A stretch of DNA of 64,000 nt, from NCBI GenBank assembly GCA_039030555.1, contig JBCCDY010000013.1, forward strand, positions 83,942 through 147,941, written 5' to 3'. This document shows, one piece after another, positions 42,060 through 51,551 of this stretch; the stretch's first letter is position 1, and each line of letters opens with the position of its first letter. The translations under genes and the position numbers were made by a program. The stretch is from JBCCDY01 sp039030555. Lineage in GTDB: Bacteria; Bacteroidota; Bacteroidia; Cytophagales; Cyclobacteriaceae. The notes under the pieces were generated by a model. The model had not been told where the DNA came from. It made no database searches and saw only the letters and a program-made list of their open reading frames with translations.

Positions 42060-42977
42060 TTGTCGCTAGAAATAACGGTTTTAGGTTCCAACTCAGCACT
42101 CTTTGCGTATGGAAGGCACCTGACTTCCCAGCTTATAACTTGTGGGAAGTCTCATTTTCTTGTTGACTGCGGTGAGGGTACCCAATTGCAGATAGCGAAG
42201 TTCGGCATAAAACCTTCGAAAATCTCCCACATTCTGATCAGCCATTTGCACGGAGATCATTATTTCGGCTTGATCGGTTTACTCTCTTCGATGCACTTAC
42301 TTGGTAGAGATAAAGAACTGAACATCTACGCACCTGTTGGTCTTTCCGAGATCATCACAACACAGTTTAGATACTCTCAAACGGCTTTAAAATTCAAAGT
42401 GAATTTTATCGAACTGACTTCTGAGGACTCTGAAGTGATTTTCGAAAACAAAAGCCTTTCCGTATTTACCATCCCTCTGAAGCATAGGCTTTATACCAAC
42501 GGATTTCTTTTCAAAGAAAAGCCTAAAGAAAGAAGGGTCAATAAAGAAAAATTGAGACCTGACTTCACAATCGAACAAATAAAAAGTTTAAAAAAAGGTC
42601 AGGATATTGAAGGTGAAAGTGGAGAAGTCCTTTTTAAGAATGATGATTACACCTTAGACCCTAAGAAAGCCTGGTCTTACGCTTTTTGCTCCGATACAGC
42701 TTACACCAAAGAAACCTCCACATACGTCAAAGGTGTAGACCTATTATATCATGAATCTACTTTTGGTAGTAATGAACAAGATAGAGCAGAAATAACTTTA
42801 CATTCAACAGCTCAACAAGCCGCGCAGGTGGCTAAAGACGCTGAAGTAGGAATGCTAATGTTGGGACATTACTCTACACGTTATGAATCCATCGAATACT
42901 TGCTTGAAGAAGCAAGGGAAGTTTTTGAAAACACCATTCCTTCTGTAGAGGGAGAGAAAATAATTTTAGATGATTAA
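42060..42977 (+). CDS. rnz: Ribonuclease Z
   Basis: This 305-residue metallo-beta-lactamase-fold endonuclease removes the 3' trailer from tRNA precursors. The zinc motif is SHLHGDHYFG (near 61-70), with later ligands in FCSDTAYT and LGHYSTRY. tRNAs without an encoded CCA, such as tRNA-Pro and tRNA-Ser in this window, depend on it. It starts with TTG 42060. Confidence 0.92.
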   Translation: MSLEITVLGSNSALFAYGRHLTSQLITCGKSHFLVDCGEGTQLQIAKFGIKPSKISHILISHLHGDHYFGLIGLLSSMHLLGRDKELNIYAPVGLSEIITTQFRYSQTALKFKVNFIELTSEDSEVIFENKSLSVFTIPLKHRLYTNGFLFKEKPKERRVNKEKLRPDFTIEQIKSLKKGQDIEGESGEVLFKNDDYTLDPKKAWSYAFCSDTAYTKETSTYVKGVDLLYHESTFGSNEQDRAEITLHSTAQQAAQVAKDAEVGMLMLGHYSTRYESIEYLLEEAREVFENTIPSVEGEKIILDD

Positions 42978-42986
42978 CTGGATAAA

Positions 42987-43778
42987 TTGAGTAGCATAGA
43001 TCAGAATAAAAGGACAAACCTCTTTATAGTGCTGTCAGGTATCTTTCTGACGAACGCGATTCTAGCCGAAATGATTGGCGTTAAAATATTTTCGGCGGAG
43101 CAAACCGTCGGTCTGTCTCCTGCCCAAATACCACTGCTCGGTGATTTTATCCTGGACTTTAATCTAACGGCTGGAGTCGTGATCTGGCCAGTCGTTTTCA
43201 TCACCACCGATATCATCAATGAGTACTTCGGAAAAAAAGGGGTACGAAAGATCAGTTTCCTAACCGTCTATTTTATCGGCTACATATTTCTGGTGATCTG
43301 GGTAGTTACATTGCTTCCTCCCGCTCAATTCTGGCTTGATGTGAATGCGTCAGACGCAGAAGGAAATGTCTTTAACATCGATTATGCTTTTAACACGATT
43401 TTCAGACAAGGCGCGGGGATAATTATAGGGTCATTAGTCGCTTTTTTGATTGGGCAGTTGGTTGATGTTTTTGTTTTTCAAAAGCTTAGAAAGATCACTG
43501 GATCAAAAAAAATCTGGCTTCGGGCTACGGGCTCAACACTGGTCAGTCAGTTGATTGATAGCTTCGTCGTCCTAGGTGTTGCCTTTTACATTTTCGGAAA
43601 CTGGAGTCTTGCCCAGTTTATCTCTGTGGGAATAATCAACTACATCTATAAATTCGGGGTGGCCATTTTGATTACTCCCCTACTTTACGTTGCTCATTAC
43701 CTGATCGATAATTACTTAGGTAAAGAACTGTCGGAGAAAATGATGGAAGAGGCGTCTGAAGACACGTCTTTACTTTAA
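42987..43778 (+). CDS. yhhQ: Queuosine precursor transporter (YhhQ family)
   Basis: This 263-residue protein has about six membrane helices and the family segments TAGVVIWPVVFITTDIINEY and NYIYKFGVAILITPLLY. The family imports queuosine precursors used for tRNA wobble modification. It starts with TTG 42987. A second copy of its 3' end lies downstream at 43908-43982. An unusual C-terminal tail (SEKMMEEASEDTSLL) follows the last helix. Confidence 0.88.
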   Translation: MSSIDQNKRTNLFIVLSGIFLTNAILAEMIGVKIFSAEQTVGLSPAQIPLLGDFILDFNLTAGVVIWPVVFITTDIINEYFGKKGVRKISFLTVYFIGYIFLVIWVVTLLPPAQFWLDVNASDAEGNVFNIDYAFNTIFRQGAGIIIGSLVAFLIGQLVDVFVFQKLRKITGSKKIWLRATGSTLVSQLIDSFVVLGVAFYIFGNWSLAQFISVGIINYIYKFGVAILITPLLYVAHYLIDNYLGKELSEKMMEEASEDTSLL

Positions 43779-43907
43779 CCTAATCTGAACTTAATGCCTT
43801 TTAATTTACAGGTATTTACCTCATAAAATTAATATCCTCGCTAATCTTAGATAAATTTTCAGGCTGTGAGGACACAGCCTACGGCGAGAGGAAACCGGAG
43901 TCTGATC

Positions 43908-43982
43908 CAGTTTATTTCAGTAGGGATCATCAACTACATTTATAAGTTTGGAATAACAATCCTAATAACTCCTTTACTTTAA
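43908..43982 (+). pseudogene. 3' fragment of a second YhhQ-type transporter gene
   Basis: The 24 codons read QFISVGIINYIYKFGITILI plus TPLL and a stop, and match codons near 210-233 of the intact transporter upstream, with many synonymous and some amino-acid changes. Only the 3' end remains. The 47 bases before it contain an 8-bp hairpin (43861-43880). The fragment overlaps the 3' end of the convergent methyltransferase gene. Confidence 0.8.
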
Positions 43983-44711
43983 TCTCATCAAATTATCCGT
44001 AGCTACTGCTGTAGAAACAGCAACGTTTAAAGACTCGGCTCCTCCAAACTTTGGGATAGAAAGTTTCCTCCTTATAAGGTTGTCATATCCCCCATCTATT
44101 CCCTTAGATTCATTTCCAAACAAAAGTATCCCGGGTTCTAATTTAGTAAGCTCATGAATATTATCACCTTCCAGATAAAAACCGTAAACAGGAGCTTTGG
44201 TCTCTTCTAAAAATGATTTCAGATTAGCTTGAATAACGTTCACTCTCAAAAAAGACCCCATCGAAGAATTGATGACCTTCGGGTTATACATATCCACGGA
44301 GTTCTCAGAACAAATAATCTGCTTCAAACCATACCAATCGGCTATTCTAATAATCGTTCCTAAATTTCCCGGGTCTTTGATCTCGTCATAAGCCAAGATG
44401 AATTCTTTTTCATCAATAGCTATTTTGTGGTCTCTGAACTCAAGTACAGCGATAGCCGAATCATTGGACTGAAAGCTTCCAATTCCTTCCAGTTCTTTTG
44501 GTTTTACCTGTTCAACTTTGAAGTCACCTGATAAATCGGACTTGTTTTCATTCACAAAATCATCTGTCGCCAATAAAAGGCGTACCTTCCAATCCGATTG
44601 GATGACCTCTAGTACATTTTTTGCACCCTCCACGATAAAACATTGTTCTAAGCTTCGGTATTTTTTTATTTGCAAGGATTTTACAAATTTTTTCGTTTTT
44701 ATAGACAGCAT
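43974..44711 (-). CDS. SpoU-type rRNA/tRNA 2'-O-methyltransferase
   Basis: This 245-residue SPOUT methyltransferase has an N-terminal substrate-binding domain (VKSLQIKKYRSLEQCFIVEG) and a knotted SAM domain with DEIKDPGNLGTIIRIADW, LLFGNESKGI and LSIPKFGGAESLNVAVSTAV. It methylates ribose in rRNA or tRNA; the target is not known. Its start lies 10 bases from the start of the divergent TamA-like gene, so the two promoters must overlap the opposite coding regions. Confidence 0.88.
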   Translation of the reverse strand: MLSIKTKKFVKSLQIKKYRSLEQCFIVEGAKNVLEVIQSDWKVRLLLATDDFVNENKSDLSGDFKVEQVKPKELEGIGSFQSNDSAIAVLEFRDHKIAIDEKEFILAYDEIKDPGNLGTIIRIADWYGLKQIICSENSVDMYNPKVINSSMGSFLRVNVIQANLKSFLEETKAPVYGFYLEGDNIHELTKLEPGILLFGNESKGIDGGYDNLIRRKLSIPKFGGAESLNVAVSTAVATDNLMRLK

Positions 44712-44720
44712 AGAAGGGTA

Positions 44721-47132
44721 ATGGGGTTCAAACGCTTATTCGGTTTTCTTTTAATATATCTATTGGTTTTATCCTGCTCTTCGGTAAAATACCTAAATGA
44801 AAATCAGCTTCTTCTCAAAAAAAACAAAATAAACGGAAATAAAGCAGTCTCTGCTGCCAAGCTTCAGAATTATATCCAGCAAGAGCCAAACAGAAAGTTC
44901 TTGATATTCCCTTTATACGAGTGGTTATACCATACCGGAGAAAAGAAATATGATAAAGAGGGGCTCGAAAGCAAAAGGGAGAATATAAATGAAAGCTTCA
45001 CGAATAGAATCAATAAAGTAAAAAGGAAAGGAAAGGATAAAAAAGCGGTACGACTGGAGAGAAAAAGGGATAACAGAATTGAAAAAGTAGATAAGACTTT
45101 AAGGGAGGGCACCCTTTTTATGAGGTGGGGTGAACCTGTTGAAATATATGATAGTGCTTTAACAGATAGGTCTGTTATTCAACTACAAAGGTATCTTGAG
45201 TCCATCGGTTATTTATCTTCTGAAGTTTATGCCAGACAAAAAGTTGAAAAAAGAAAAGTAACGGTCATTTATCAAATTACAGAAGGTAAGCCACATAAGG
45301 TAGATACGATCTATTACGAAACCAACGAAGACGAAAATATTGAACGGCTAATCGTCAACAAAAAAAGTCTAAGGAAAGCTGAGATTAAAAGCGATGTAAA
45401 TTTCAACGAAGAAAAAATCGAAGCCGAAATCAGTAGGATTGATGAGGTTCTTAAGGACAATGGATACTTTGATTTTAGTAAGCAGTACGTTCAGGCTAAT
45501 GTTGATACTGCATGGGGAGACCACGAAGTAGCTATTCAATTCAACATATTACCTCTGGAAAAGAATAAAAAACACAAAGTCTTCAAAATCGACTCCGTAA
45601 ACTTCATCACTGATGCGCAAATTCAAAATATTCCAACATCGCGTAGTAATGTTGTTTACAATAAAGTCAAATACAAATTTTATAAGGAGACCTATTCCAA
45701 GAAAATTCTTGATCAGAGGATATTTTTCTACCCGGATAGTCTTTACAGTAAATCACAAACCGAGCAAACTCAAAGGCAGATTGCCAACCTCGATATTTTT
45801 AAATTCATCAATATCAATTACGATACGACCGGTGGTCAGTTTATCGCCAACATTTTCACCAGTCCATTCGATAAATTCACTTCGTCCAATGAGTTAGGCA
45901 TAAATGTAAGTCAGGGTTTACCCGGCCCCTTTTTTCAGTTTTCATTCAAAAACAGAAATGCGTTTGGTGGCTTAGAAATTCTCCAATTCGATATCGGAGG
46001 AGGTTGGGAAGGAGTTCCGGCTGCAACTGACGAAGGAGATGTCTTCCAAAGCCAGGAATTCAATAGCGGGGTTTCAATTTCGTTCCCACAGTTTCTTATT
46101 CCATTCGTTAACGTAACCAAACCGTCTTCTCAATACTCAAACCCTCGTTCGATACTCCAATTGAATTATACATTCACCAACAGGCCCGAGTATATTCGAA
46201 ACAATATAAATGCCTCCTTCGCCTATTCGTGGGAAAACCAGAAGCGCACCCAATTTAACTTTACGGTTACTGATCTCTCTTTCATCGATTCCAGAATTCA
46301 ATCCGCCGAGTTCGACGAACGTCTTGATGAACTCGATAGCCTGGGTAATAATCTGGCTAGTACATTCAGGCCTTCCTACGTCTCCAGCATCTCTTTTACA
46401 GCGACCTTTAACAGCAACAACTATGGTTCATTTTCCCGAAATGCTTCCTTTTTGCGCTTATTTGTAGAGAGCGGGGGTACACTCTTAAATCTTACCGGTA
46501 CTTCCTTCATAGAAGATGCTGGGCTTGAAACCTTCAAGTTTCTAAAGTTCAATTCTGACTTTAGAAGACATATCATTATTGATCGATTTACACTGTTTGC
46601 ATTCAGAGCAAATTTTGGAATAGCAATTCCTTATGGAAATAATGAAATATTACCCTATGAAAAGTATTTTTTTGCCGGAGGTAGTAACAGCATAAGGGCC
46701 TGGAGGCCAAGACGTCTAGGTCCGGGGGAATTCACTCCAATTAATGAAAATGGTTTTTTTGATGATAGCATCGAGCAAAATGGGGAAATTCTCTTCGAGT
46801 CCAGTGTGGAAATCCGAAGAAATATTTTCGGATTCCTGAATGGCGCTGTTTACCTCGATTTCGGGAACAGCTGGACATTGAGGGATGAAGCTTCCAGACC
46901 GGGGGCCGTCTTTGAGTCTGGAGACTTTTTCGAAGAAATAGCGATTGGAACAGGTTTTGGGCTTCGTTTTGACTTTTCTTTCCTCATACTACGATTAGAT
47001 ACAGGAATTAAACTGTATGATCCAATAAGACCTGCCGGAAGTCGCTTTCTATGGAATTCAGGGTTTTATGAAGGTGCTTTTGAAAATGATGAAAGGGTAA
47101 TCTATAATATTGGTATTGGTTATCCTTTTTAG
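44721..47132 (+). CDS. BamA/TamA-family outer membrane lipoprotein
   Basis: This 803-residue protein starts at ATG 44721 with a lipoprotein signal (LLVLSCSSVKY). POTRA-like segments (about 30-340) are followed by a C-terminal Omp85 barrel with the loop motif SIRAWRPRRLG and a terminal Phe (GIGYPF). It probably works in outer-membrane protein insertion or secretion. TamA-like lipoproteins of this type are common in Bacteroidota and distinct from the essential BamA. An in-frame ATG at 44670 lies inside the divergent gene and is unlikely. Confidence 0.85.
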   Translation: MGFKRLFGFLLIYLLVLSCSSVKYLNENQLLLKKNKINGNKAVSAAKLQNYIQQEPNRKFLIFPLYEWLYHTGEKKYDKEGLESKRENINESFTNRINKVKRKGKDKKAVRLERKRDNRIEKVDKTLREGTLFMRWGEPVEIYDSALTDRSVIQLQRYLESIGYLSSEVYARQKVEKRKVTVIYQITEGKPHKVDTIYYETNEDENIERLIVNKKSLRKAEIKSDVNFNEEKIEAEISRIDEVLKDNGYFDFSKQYVQANVDTAWGDHEVAIQFNILPLEKNKKHKVFKIDSVNFITDAQIQNIPTSRSNVVYNKVKYKFYKETYSKKILDQRIFFYPDSLYSKSQTEQTQRQIANLDIFKFININYDTTGGQFIANIFTSPFDKFTSSNELGINVSQGLPGPFFQFSFKNRNAFGGLEILQFDIGGGWEGVPAATDEGDVFQSQEFNSGVSISFPQFLIPFVNVTKPSSQYSNPRSILQLNYTFTNRPEYIRNNINASFAYSWENQKRTQFNFTVTDLSFIDSRIQSAEFDERLDELDSLGNNLASTFRPSYVSSISFTATFNSNNYGSFSRNASFLRLFVESGGTLLNLTGTSFIEDAGLETFKFLKFNSDFRRHIIIDRFTLFAFRANFGIAIPYGNNEILPYEKYFFAGGSNSIRAWRPRRLGPGEFTPINENGFFDDSIEQNGEILFESSVEIRRNIFGFLNGAVYLDFGNSWTLRDEASRPGAVFESGDFFEEIAIGTGFGLRFDFSFLILRLDTGIKLYDPIRPAGSRFLWNSGFYEGAFENDERVIYNIGIGYPF

Positions 47133-47133
47133 G

Positions 47134-49215
47134 CTAATAATTCAGTAACTCGCCTAATTTCTCCTTTACTTTATCTGCATTTGGGAGCATCGCCTTTTCA
47201 AGGTCAACATTCAAAGGTATTGCAGGTAAATTTGCTGCACCTAAAGTTGCGACCGGGGCATCCAGATATTCAAAAAGATTTGTGGCAATTCGTCCCGCTA
47301 TAGACTCTGCAAAAGAATTCATTAATGGTTCTTCTGTAAGTACAAAAGCCTTTCCGTATTTCATAACCGAGTTTTCTATGGCTTCCCAGTCCAATGGATT
47401 GAGCGTCCGAAGATCTATTATTTCAACTCTTCCATCAAAGTCTTTCGAAGCTTCTCGAGCCCAGTAGACTCCCATTCCGTAAGTGATGATTACACAAGAC
47501 TCTTCTTGACTGGAAGCCTCCTGAACAGTAAGTGCTTTTCCCAAGGGAATAACGTAATCCTCGTCGGGTTCAAAAGTCTTAGCCTCCTCTGTTCCGGGCA
47601 CTTTGGACCAATAAATTCCTTTATGTTCAAGCATAACAACCGGATTAGGGTCATAATAGGCTGCTTTCATAAGGCCTTTCATATCAGCGGCATTAGATGG
47701 ATAAACGATCTTGATTCCCCTAATCGTAAGCAAGGTCGATTCAACACTACCGGAGTGATAAGGCCCACCTCCTCCATAGGCTCCGATCGGTACTCGAATA
47801 ACCGACTGAATCGGAAATTTTCCTTCCGAGAGATAACAGCTTTTCGAAAGCTCTTCAACCAACTGGTTCATTCCTGGCCAGATGTAATCTGCGAACTGGA
47901 TCTCTACGATGGGCTTACAACCTACCGTTGACATTCCGGCAGTTGAACCTACGATATAAGCCTCCTGAATGGGTGTGTTGAACACACGCTCGTCGCCAAA
48001 TTTTTGAGCAAGTGTAGCTGCCTCACGGAATACTCCCCCTAGCCTCCCTCCTACGTCTTGCCCATAAAGCAAGGCTTCAGGATGTTTTTTCAATATCTCT
48101 TCTACTGCATGCAAGGCAGCGTCAACCATGACGGTTTTCTCTGATTTTGCTGGCTTTCTTTCCCCTTCCTCATGGATTATAGGTGATTCCGCAAATTCGT
48201 GATCCATGAAATGCTCCACAAAAGGATCTTTTGCCTCCAAAGCAACTTTGAAATCCTTATCAGCATCTTCAAAACCTGCTTCGATAATGCTGTTTAACTC
48301 ACCATTTGAAACACCATATTTTAAAAGTCTATCTTTTAAAATGGGAAAAGGATCCGTTTTCTCATGTAACTCAAGATCGCTATCACCCCTATACCATTCT
48401 TTTCGAACACCTGAAGTGTGATGTCCCAATAGAGGGCATTTAGCATGTACTAAAACTGGTTTTCTATTCTTCCGAACGTAATCGTACGCTTTTTTTAATC
48501 CGAGAAAAGAGTCTTCAAAATCAGAACCATCAACGCGATCCCTTTTCAGTCCAACGAAGCCTGCCGCAAATTCATAGGCATCCATCCTTCGCATTTCGTC
48601 ACCAGTAGCCGAAATACCCCAGTCATTATCCTGGATCAGGTAAACAATAGGCAGATCTTTTAAAACGGCCATTTGAAAAGCTTCCGATACTTCCCCTTCA
48701 GTAACTGAACCGTCACCCAGAGAGCAAAGCACAATGGGTTTATCATCACCTTCCAGCAAACCCTGGCTCTCTTTGTATTTTAAGCCATGCGCCATTCCCG
48801 TAGCTGGAATGGCTTGCATACCGGTAGCAGAGCTTTGATGAGGAATAGTCGGAAATCCATCTCTTCTCAGTGACGGATGATTATAATAGGTTCTGCCTCC
48901 TGAAAACGGATCATCTGCTTTAGCCATCAGCTGGCACATCAGCTCGTAGGGTGTCATCCCGATGCCGAGCAAGATCGATTCATCACGGTAGTAAGGTGCT
49001 GCAAAATCAGTAGGTTTTAAGTGAAAAGCAGCAGCCAGTTGAATGGCTTCGTGACCTTTTGAAGTACTGTGCACATATTTACTGCATATTTTATTTTCAT
49101 CATAGATATCAGCCATTCTCCTGGCCGTAGCCATGAGTTTAAAGGCTTTTTTCAGGATATCAATTTTGACTTTGGGACTGCTTTCAACTTTTTTTCTTTC
49201 TACTGTTTTAGGCAT
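47134..49215 (-). CDS. Branched-chain 2-oxoacid dehydrogenase E1, alpha-beta fusion
   Basis: The 693-residue protein fuses E1 alpha (about 1-340, thiamine-binding GDGSVTEGEVSEAFQ through QDNDWG) and E1 beta (about 360-693, GQDVGGRLGGVFREA and FADYIWPGMNQLVEEL). It decarboxylates 2-oxoacids from Val, Leu and Ile to feed branched fatty acid synthesis. E2 and E3 genes are not adjacent. Pyruvate E1 is a less likely alternative. A short acidic/basic linker (EGERKPAKSEK) joins the halves. Confidence 0.85.
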   Translation of the reverse strand: MPKTVERKKVESSPKVKIDILKKAFKLMATARRMADIYDENKICSKYVHSTSKGHEAIQLAAAFHLKPTDFAAPYYRDESILLGIGMTPYELMCQLMAKADDPFSGGRTYYNHPSLRRDGFPTIPHQSSATGMQAIPATGMAHGLKYKESQGLLEGDDKPIVLCSLGDGSVTEGEVSEAFQMAVLKDLPIVYLIQDNDWGISATGDEMRRMDAYEFAAGFVGLKRDRVDGSDFEDSFLGLKKAYDYVRKNRKPVLVHAKCPLLGHHTSGVRKEWYRGDSDLELHEKTDPFPILKDRLLKYGVSNGELNSIIEAGFEDADKDFKVALEAKDPFVEHFMDHEFAESPIIHEEGERKPAKSEKTVMVDAALHAVEEILKKHPEALLYGQDVGGRLGGVFREAATLAQKFGDERVFNTPIQEAYIVGSTAGMSTVGCKPIVEIQFADYIWPGMNQLVEELSKSCYLSEGKFPIQSVIRVPIGAYGGGGPYHSGSVESTLLTIRGIKIVYPSNAADMKGLMKAAYYDPNPVVMLEHKGIYWSKVPGTEEAKTFEPDEDYVIPLGKALTVQEASSQEESCVIITYGMGVYWAREASKDFDGRVEIIDLRTLNPLDWEAIENSVMKYGKAFVLTEEPLMNSFAESIAGRIATNLFEYLDAPVATLGAANLPAIPLNVDLEKAMLPNADKVKEKLGELLNY

Positions 49216-49313
49216 ATTGCAGCTTTTGATTCTGGGACTCTAAGATAACAATCATTGGAATATGAATTCTAACCATTCATGAAGTATTCAAACCTAAAAA
49301 ATGACTTATTGAT

Positions 49314-49327
49314 TCGATTTAAATCGA
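49314..49327. promoter_or_regulatory. 14-bp palindrome upstream of hemF
   Basis: TCGATTTAAATCGA is perfectly symmetrical and lies 33 bases before the hemF start, in the 144-base region between divergent E1 and hemF genes. It may be an operator. Confidence 0.3.
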
Positions 49328-49359
49328 TTTCGTTCCAATTTTATTTTTAAAATTCATTC

Positions 49360-50271
49360 ATGGATAAAACGTTTATTTCAGAAAGGTTTCAGGAGCTACA
49401 AGACGAGATTTGTAGTACGCTTCAGGAGGCTGATGGGAAGTTGATTTTTAAAGAAGATCTATGGGAAAGACCTAATGGTGGAGGAGGGAAAACCCGCATT
49501 GGGAAAGAAGGAAGTGTAATCGAAAAAGGAGGTGTGAACTTTTCTGCCGTTCATGGCAAAACCCCTGAAAAAATACTGAAAGCCTTAAAGTTAGAAGAAG
49601 CTGATTTCTTCGCGACGGGTGTTTCTATTGTACTTCATCCGTTCAATCCATTTGTCCCGATCATCCATATGAATATTCGTTACTTCGAGATGAGTAATGG
49701 AACCTATTGGTTTGGAGGCGGAATCGACCTGACTCCACACTACATTATTGAAAAAGATGCTGTTTTTTTCCATGCAATGTTAAAGAGGGTCTGCGATGAA
49801 GCCGACAATAGCTTTTATCCAAAATTCAAAACCTGGGCCGATGATTATTTCTTCATCAAGCACCGAAATGAAACCAGGGGTATCGGTGGAATATTCTTCG
49901 ACCGTCTAAATGAAAACTCTACCAGGAAAAATAAAAGTGAACTATTTGATTTCGTCTTTAATGTCGGAAAGACGTTTTGCCCCATCTATGTGGAACTCAT
50001 GAAGAGAAACCGGGACAGCAGTTTCGAAGATCATCATAAAAAATGGCAGAAATTAAGGAGAGGCCGATACGTTGAGTTTAATCTGGTTTTAGATAAAGGA
50101 ACCAAGTTTGGGCTGGACACCAATGGGCGTACGGAGTCCATTTTAATGAGTCTCCCGCCTCAGGCACATTGGGATTACGATCATATTCCGGAAGAGAACA
50201 GTAAGGAAGAGAAATCCCTAAAACTATTGAAAAAAGGAATAGACTGGGTTAATTTCGAAGTTAATGCTTGA
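49360..50271 (+). CDS. hemF: Oxygen-dependent coproporphyrinogen III oxidase
   Basis: This 303-residue enzyme converts coproporphyrinogen III to protoporphyrinogen IX in haem synthesis and needs oxygen, which implies aerobic growth. Typical segments are WERPNGGGGKTRI, WFGGGIDLTPHYI, HRNETRGIGGIFFD, and GRYVEFNLVLDKGTKFGL. Its stop overlaps the start of the PAP2 gene. Confidence 0.94.
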   Translation: MDKTFISERFQELQDEICSTLQEADGKLIFKEDLWERPNGGGGKTRIGKEGSVIEKGGVNFSAVHGKTPEKILKALKLEEADFFATGVSIVLHPFNPFVPIIHMNIRYFEMSNGTYWFGGGIDLTPHYIIEKDAVFFHAMLKRVCDEADNSFYPKFKTWADDYFFIKHRNETRGIGGIFFDRLNENSTRKNKSELFDFVFNVGKTFCPIYVELMKRNRDSSFEDHHKKWQKLRRGRYVEFNLVLDKGTKFGLDTNGRTESILMSLPPQAHWDYDHIPEENSKEEKSLKLLKKGIDWVNFEVNA

Positions 50272-50854
50272 GTTTCTGGACGAGATCGATAGGGCTGTTT
50301 TTTTAGTGCTAAACAGTTGGCATTCCAATACGATGGATCACATCATGTATTGGATTACCAACAGACCAATATGGACTCCATTTTACATTGCTATAGCTCT
50401 TTTTATCATTTATAAATATAAAGGCAAAGCGCTCTATCCGATTGCTACTTTATTGCTTGCTATTCTCCTCATCGATCAGGTCACCTCCGGTTTTATGAAA
50501 CCTTTTTTTGGAAGGTTAAGGCCTTGCTACCATCCTGAAATTGCACATCTGGTGCACTTGGTCAAAGGCTGTAAAGCACAATTTGGCTTTGTTTCCTCAC
50601 ATGCAGCCAACACTTTTGGTTTGGCTTATTTCTTCTTTAAGTTATTTAAAGGAAAACTGAAGTACCCTGGAATTCTTTTCATTTGGTCAACTATAATTAC
50701 GTACAGCCGAATTTACGTCGGGGTTCACTACCCCGGAGATGTGATATTTGGAGCTTTAACCGGGGTCTTAATAGCTCATTTAATGTTCATGCTCTACAAA
50801 CTGATCGATCAGAAATATCCGCTGAACCTCATGCCTTCTGCTAAAGGAAGTTAA
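50264..50854 (+). CDS. PAP2-family membrane phosphatase
   Basis: This 196-residue protein has five to six membrane helices and the three PAP2 motifs: KPFFGRLRPC, FVSSHAANTFG and SRIYVGVHYPGDVIFG. It dephosphorylates a lipid phosphate such as undecaprenyl pyrophosphate or phosphatidylglycerol phosphate. It is coupled to hemF by an 8-base overlap. The 3' end overlaps that of the convergent regulator by 14 bases. Confidence 0.88.
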   Translation: MLEFLDEIDRAVFLVLNSWHSNTMDHIMYWITNRPIWTPFYIAIALFIIYKYKGKALYPIATLLLAILLIDQVTSGFMKPFFGRLRPCYHPEIAHLVHLVKGCKAQFGFVSSHAANTFGLAYFFFKLFKGKLKYPGILFIWSTIITYSRIYVGVHYPGDVIFGALTGVLIAHLMFMLYKLIDQKYPLNLMPSAKGS

Positions 50855-51542
50855 GCTTTTGAAAGAAGCTCTCTTTGTAAGAGGCTCCAATAGGAATGAT
50901 CTTATCTTCGATGACCACGGTAATATCTTCCAGAACATCAATTTGATTGATGTTCACTATAAAAGACCTGTGTACCCTTGAAAACTGACTGGAGGGAAGC
51001 CTCTTCTCAATGCCTTTCATCGTATAGTGAACGATGAGTTTTCCTTTAGAAACCGTATTGAAGATCACATAATCAGCAAGTGCCTCTACGTATTTGATAT
51101 CGCTGAAAGGAATGCGGTGAATTTTATTGTTACTCTTTATGAATACGTCGTTAAAGCGCTCGTTTCGCTTTTGGAGTAGTTCGATATTGTCTTTTGCCCT
51201 TATACTAGCTTTCAGAAACCGGCTGTAGTCATAAGGTTTAACGATGTAATCCGTGACCTTGGCCTCGAAAGCCTCTACCGCTTTTTCCTGTGATGAAGTC
51301 GTCATGATGATCTCCGGCCGGTATTCCAGTGCATTGAGTATTTCCATGCCCGTCATTTCCGGCATTTCTTCATCCAGATAAACAATATCTACCTCACTAT
51401 CTTTTTTCTGAAGGAAATTGGCTGCCTTTATACCGTTTTCACATTCGTTAGTCAGCGTGAGGAAGTCCGTTTTTTGAATAAAGTGTTTAAGTAACTCCCT
51501 CGATAAAGGCTCATCATCCACAATCATGCAATTCAATTCCAT
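50841..51542 (-). CDS. LytTR response regulator
   Basis: This 233-residue regulator has a receiver domain (acidic pair D9-D10, phospho-acceptor D57 in VYLDEEMPEMTG, Lys in IVKPYDYSRF) and a C-terminal LytTR DNA-binding domain (KYVEALADYVIFNT, FSRVHRSFIVNINQID). No histidine kinase is adjacent, so it is an orphan in this window. It binds direct repeats upstream of unknown targets. Confidence 0.9.
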   Translation of the reverse strand: MELNCMIVDDEPLSRELLKHFIQKTDFLTLTNECENGIKAANFLQKKDSEVDIVYLDEEMPEMTGMEILNALEYRPEIIMTTSSQEKAVEAFEAKVTDYIVKPYDYSRFLKASIRAKDNIELLQKRNERFNDVFIKSNNKIHRIPFSDIKYVEALADYVIFNTVSKGKLIVHYTMKGIEKRLPSSQFSRVHRSFIVNINQIDVLEDITVVIEDKIIPIGASYKESFFQKLNFL

Positions 51543-51551
51543 ACTTTTCTT

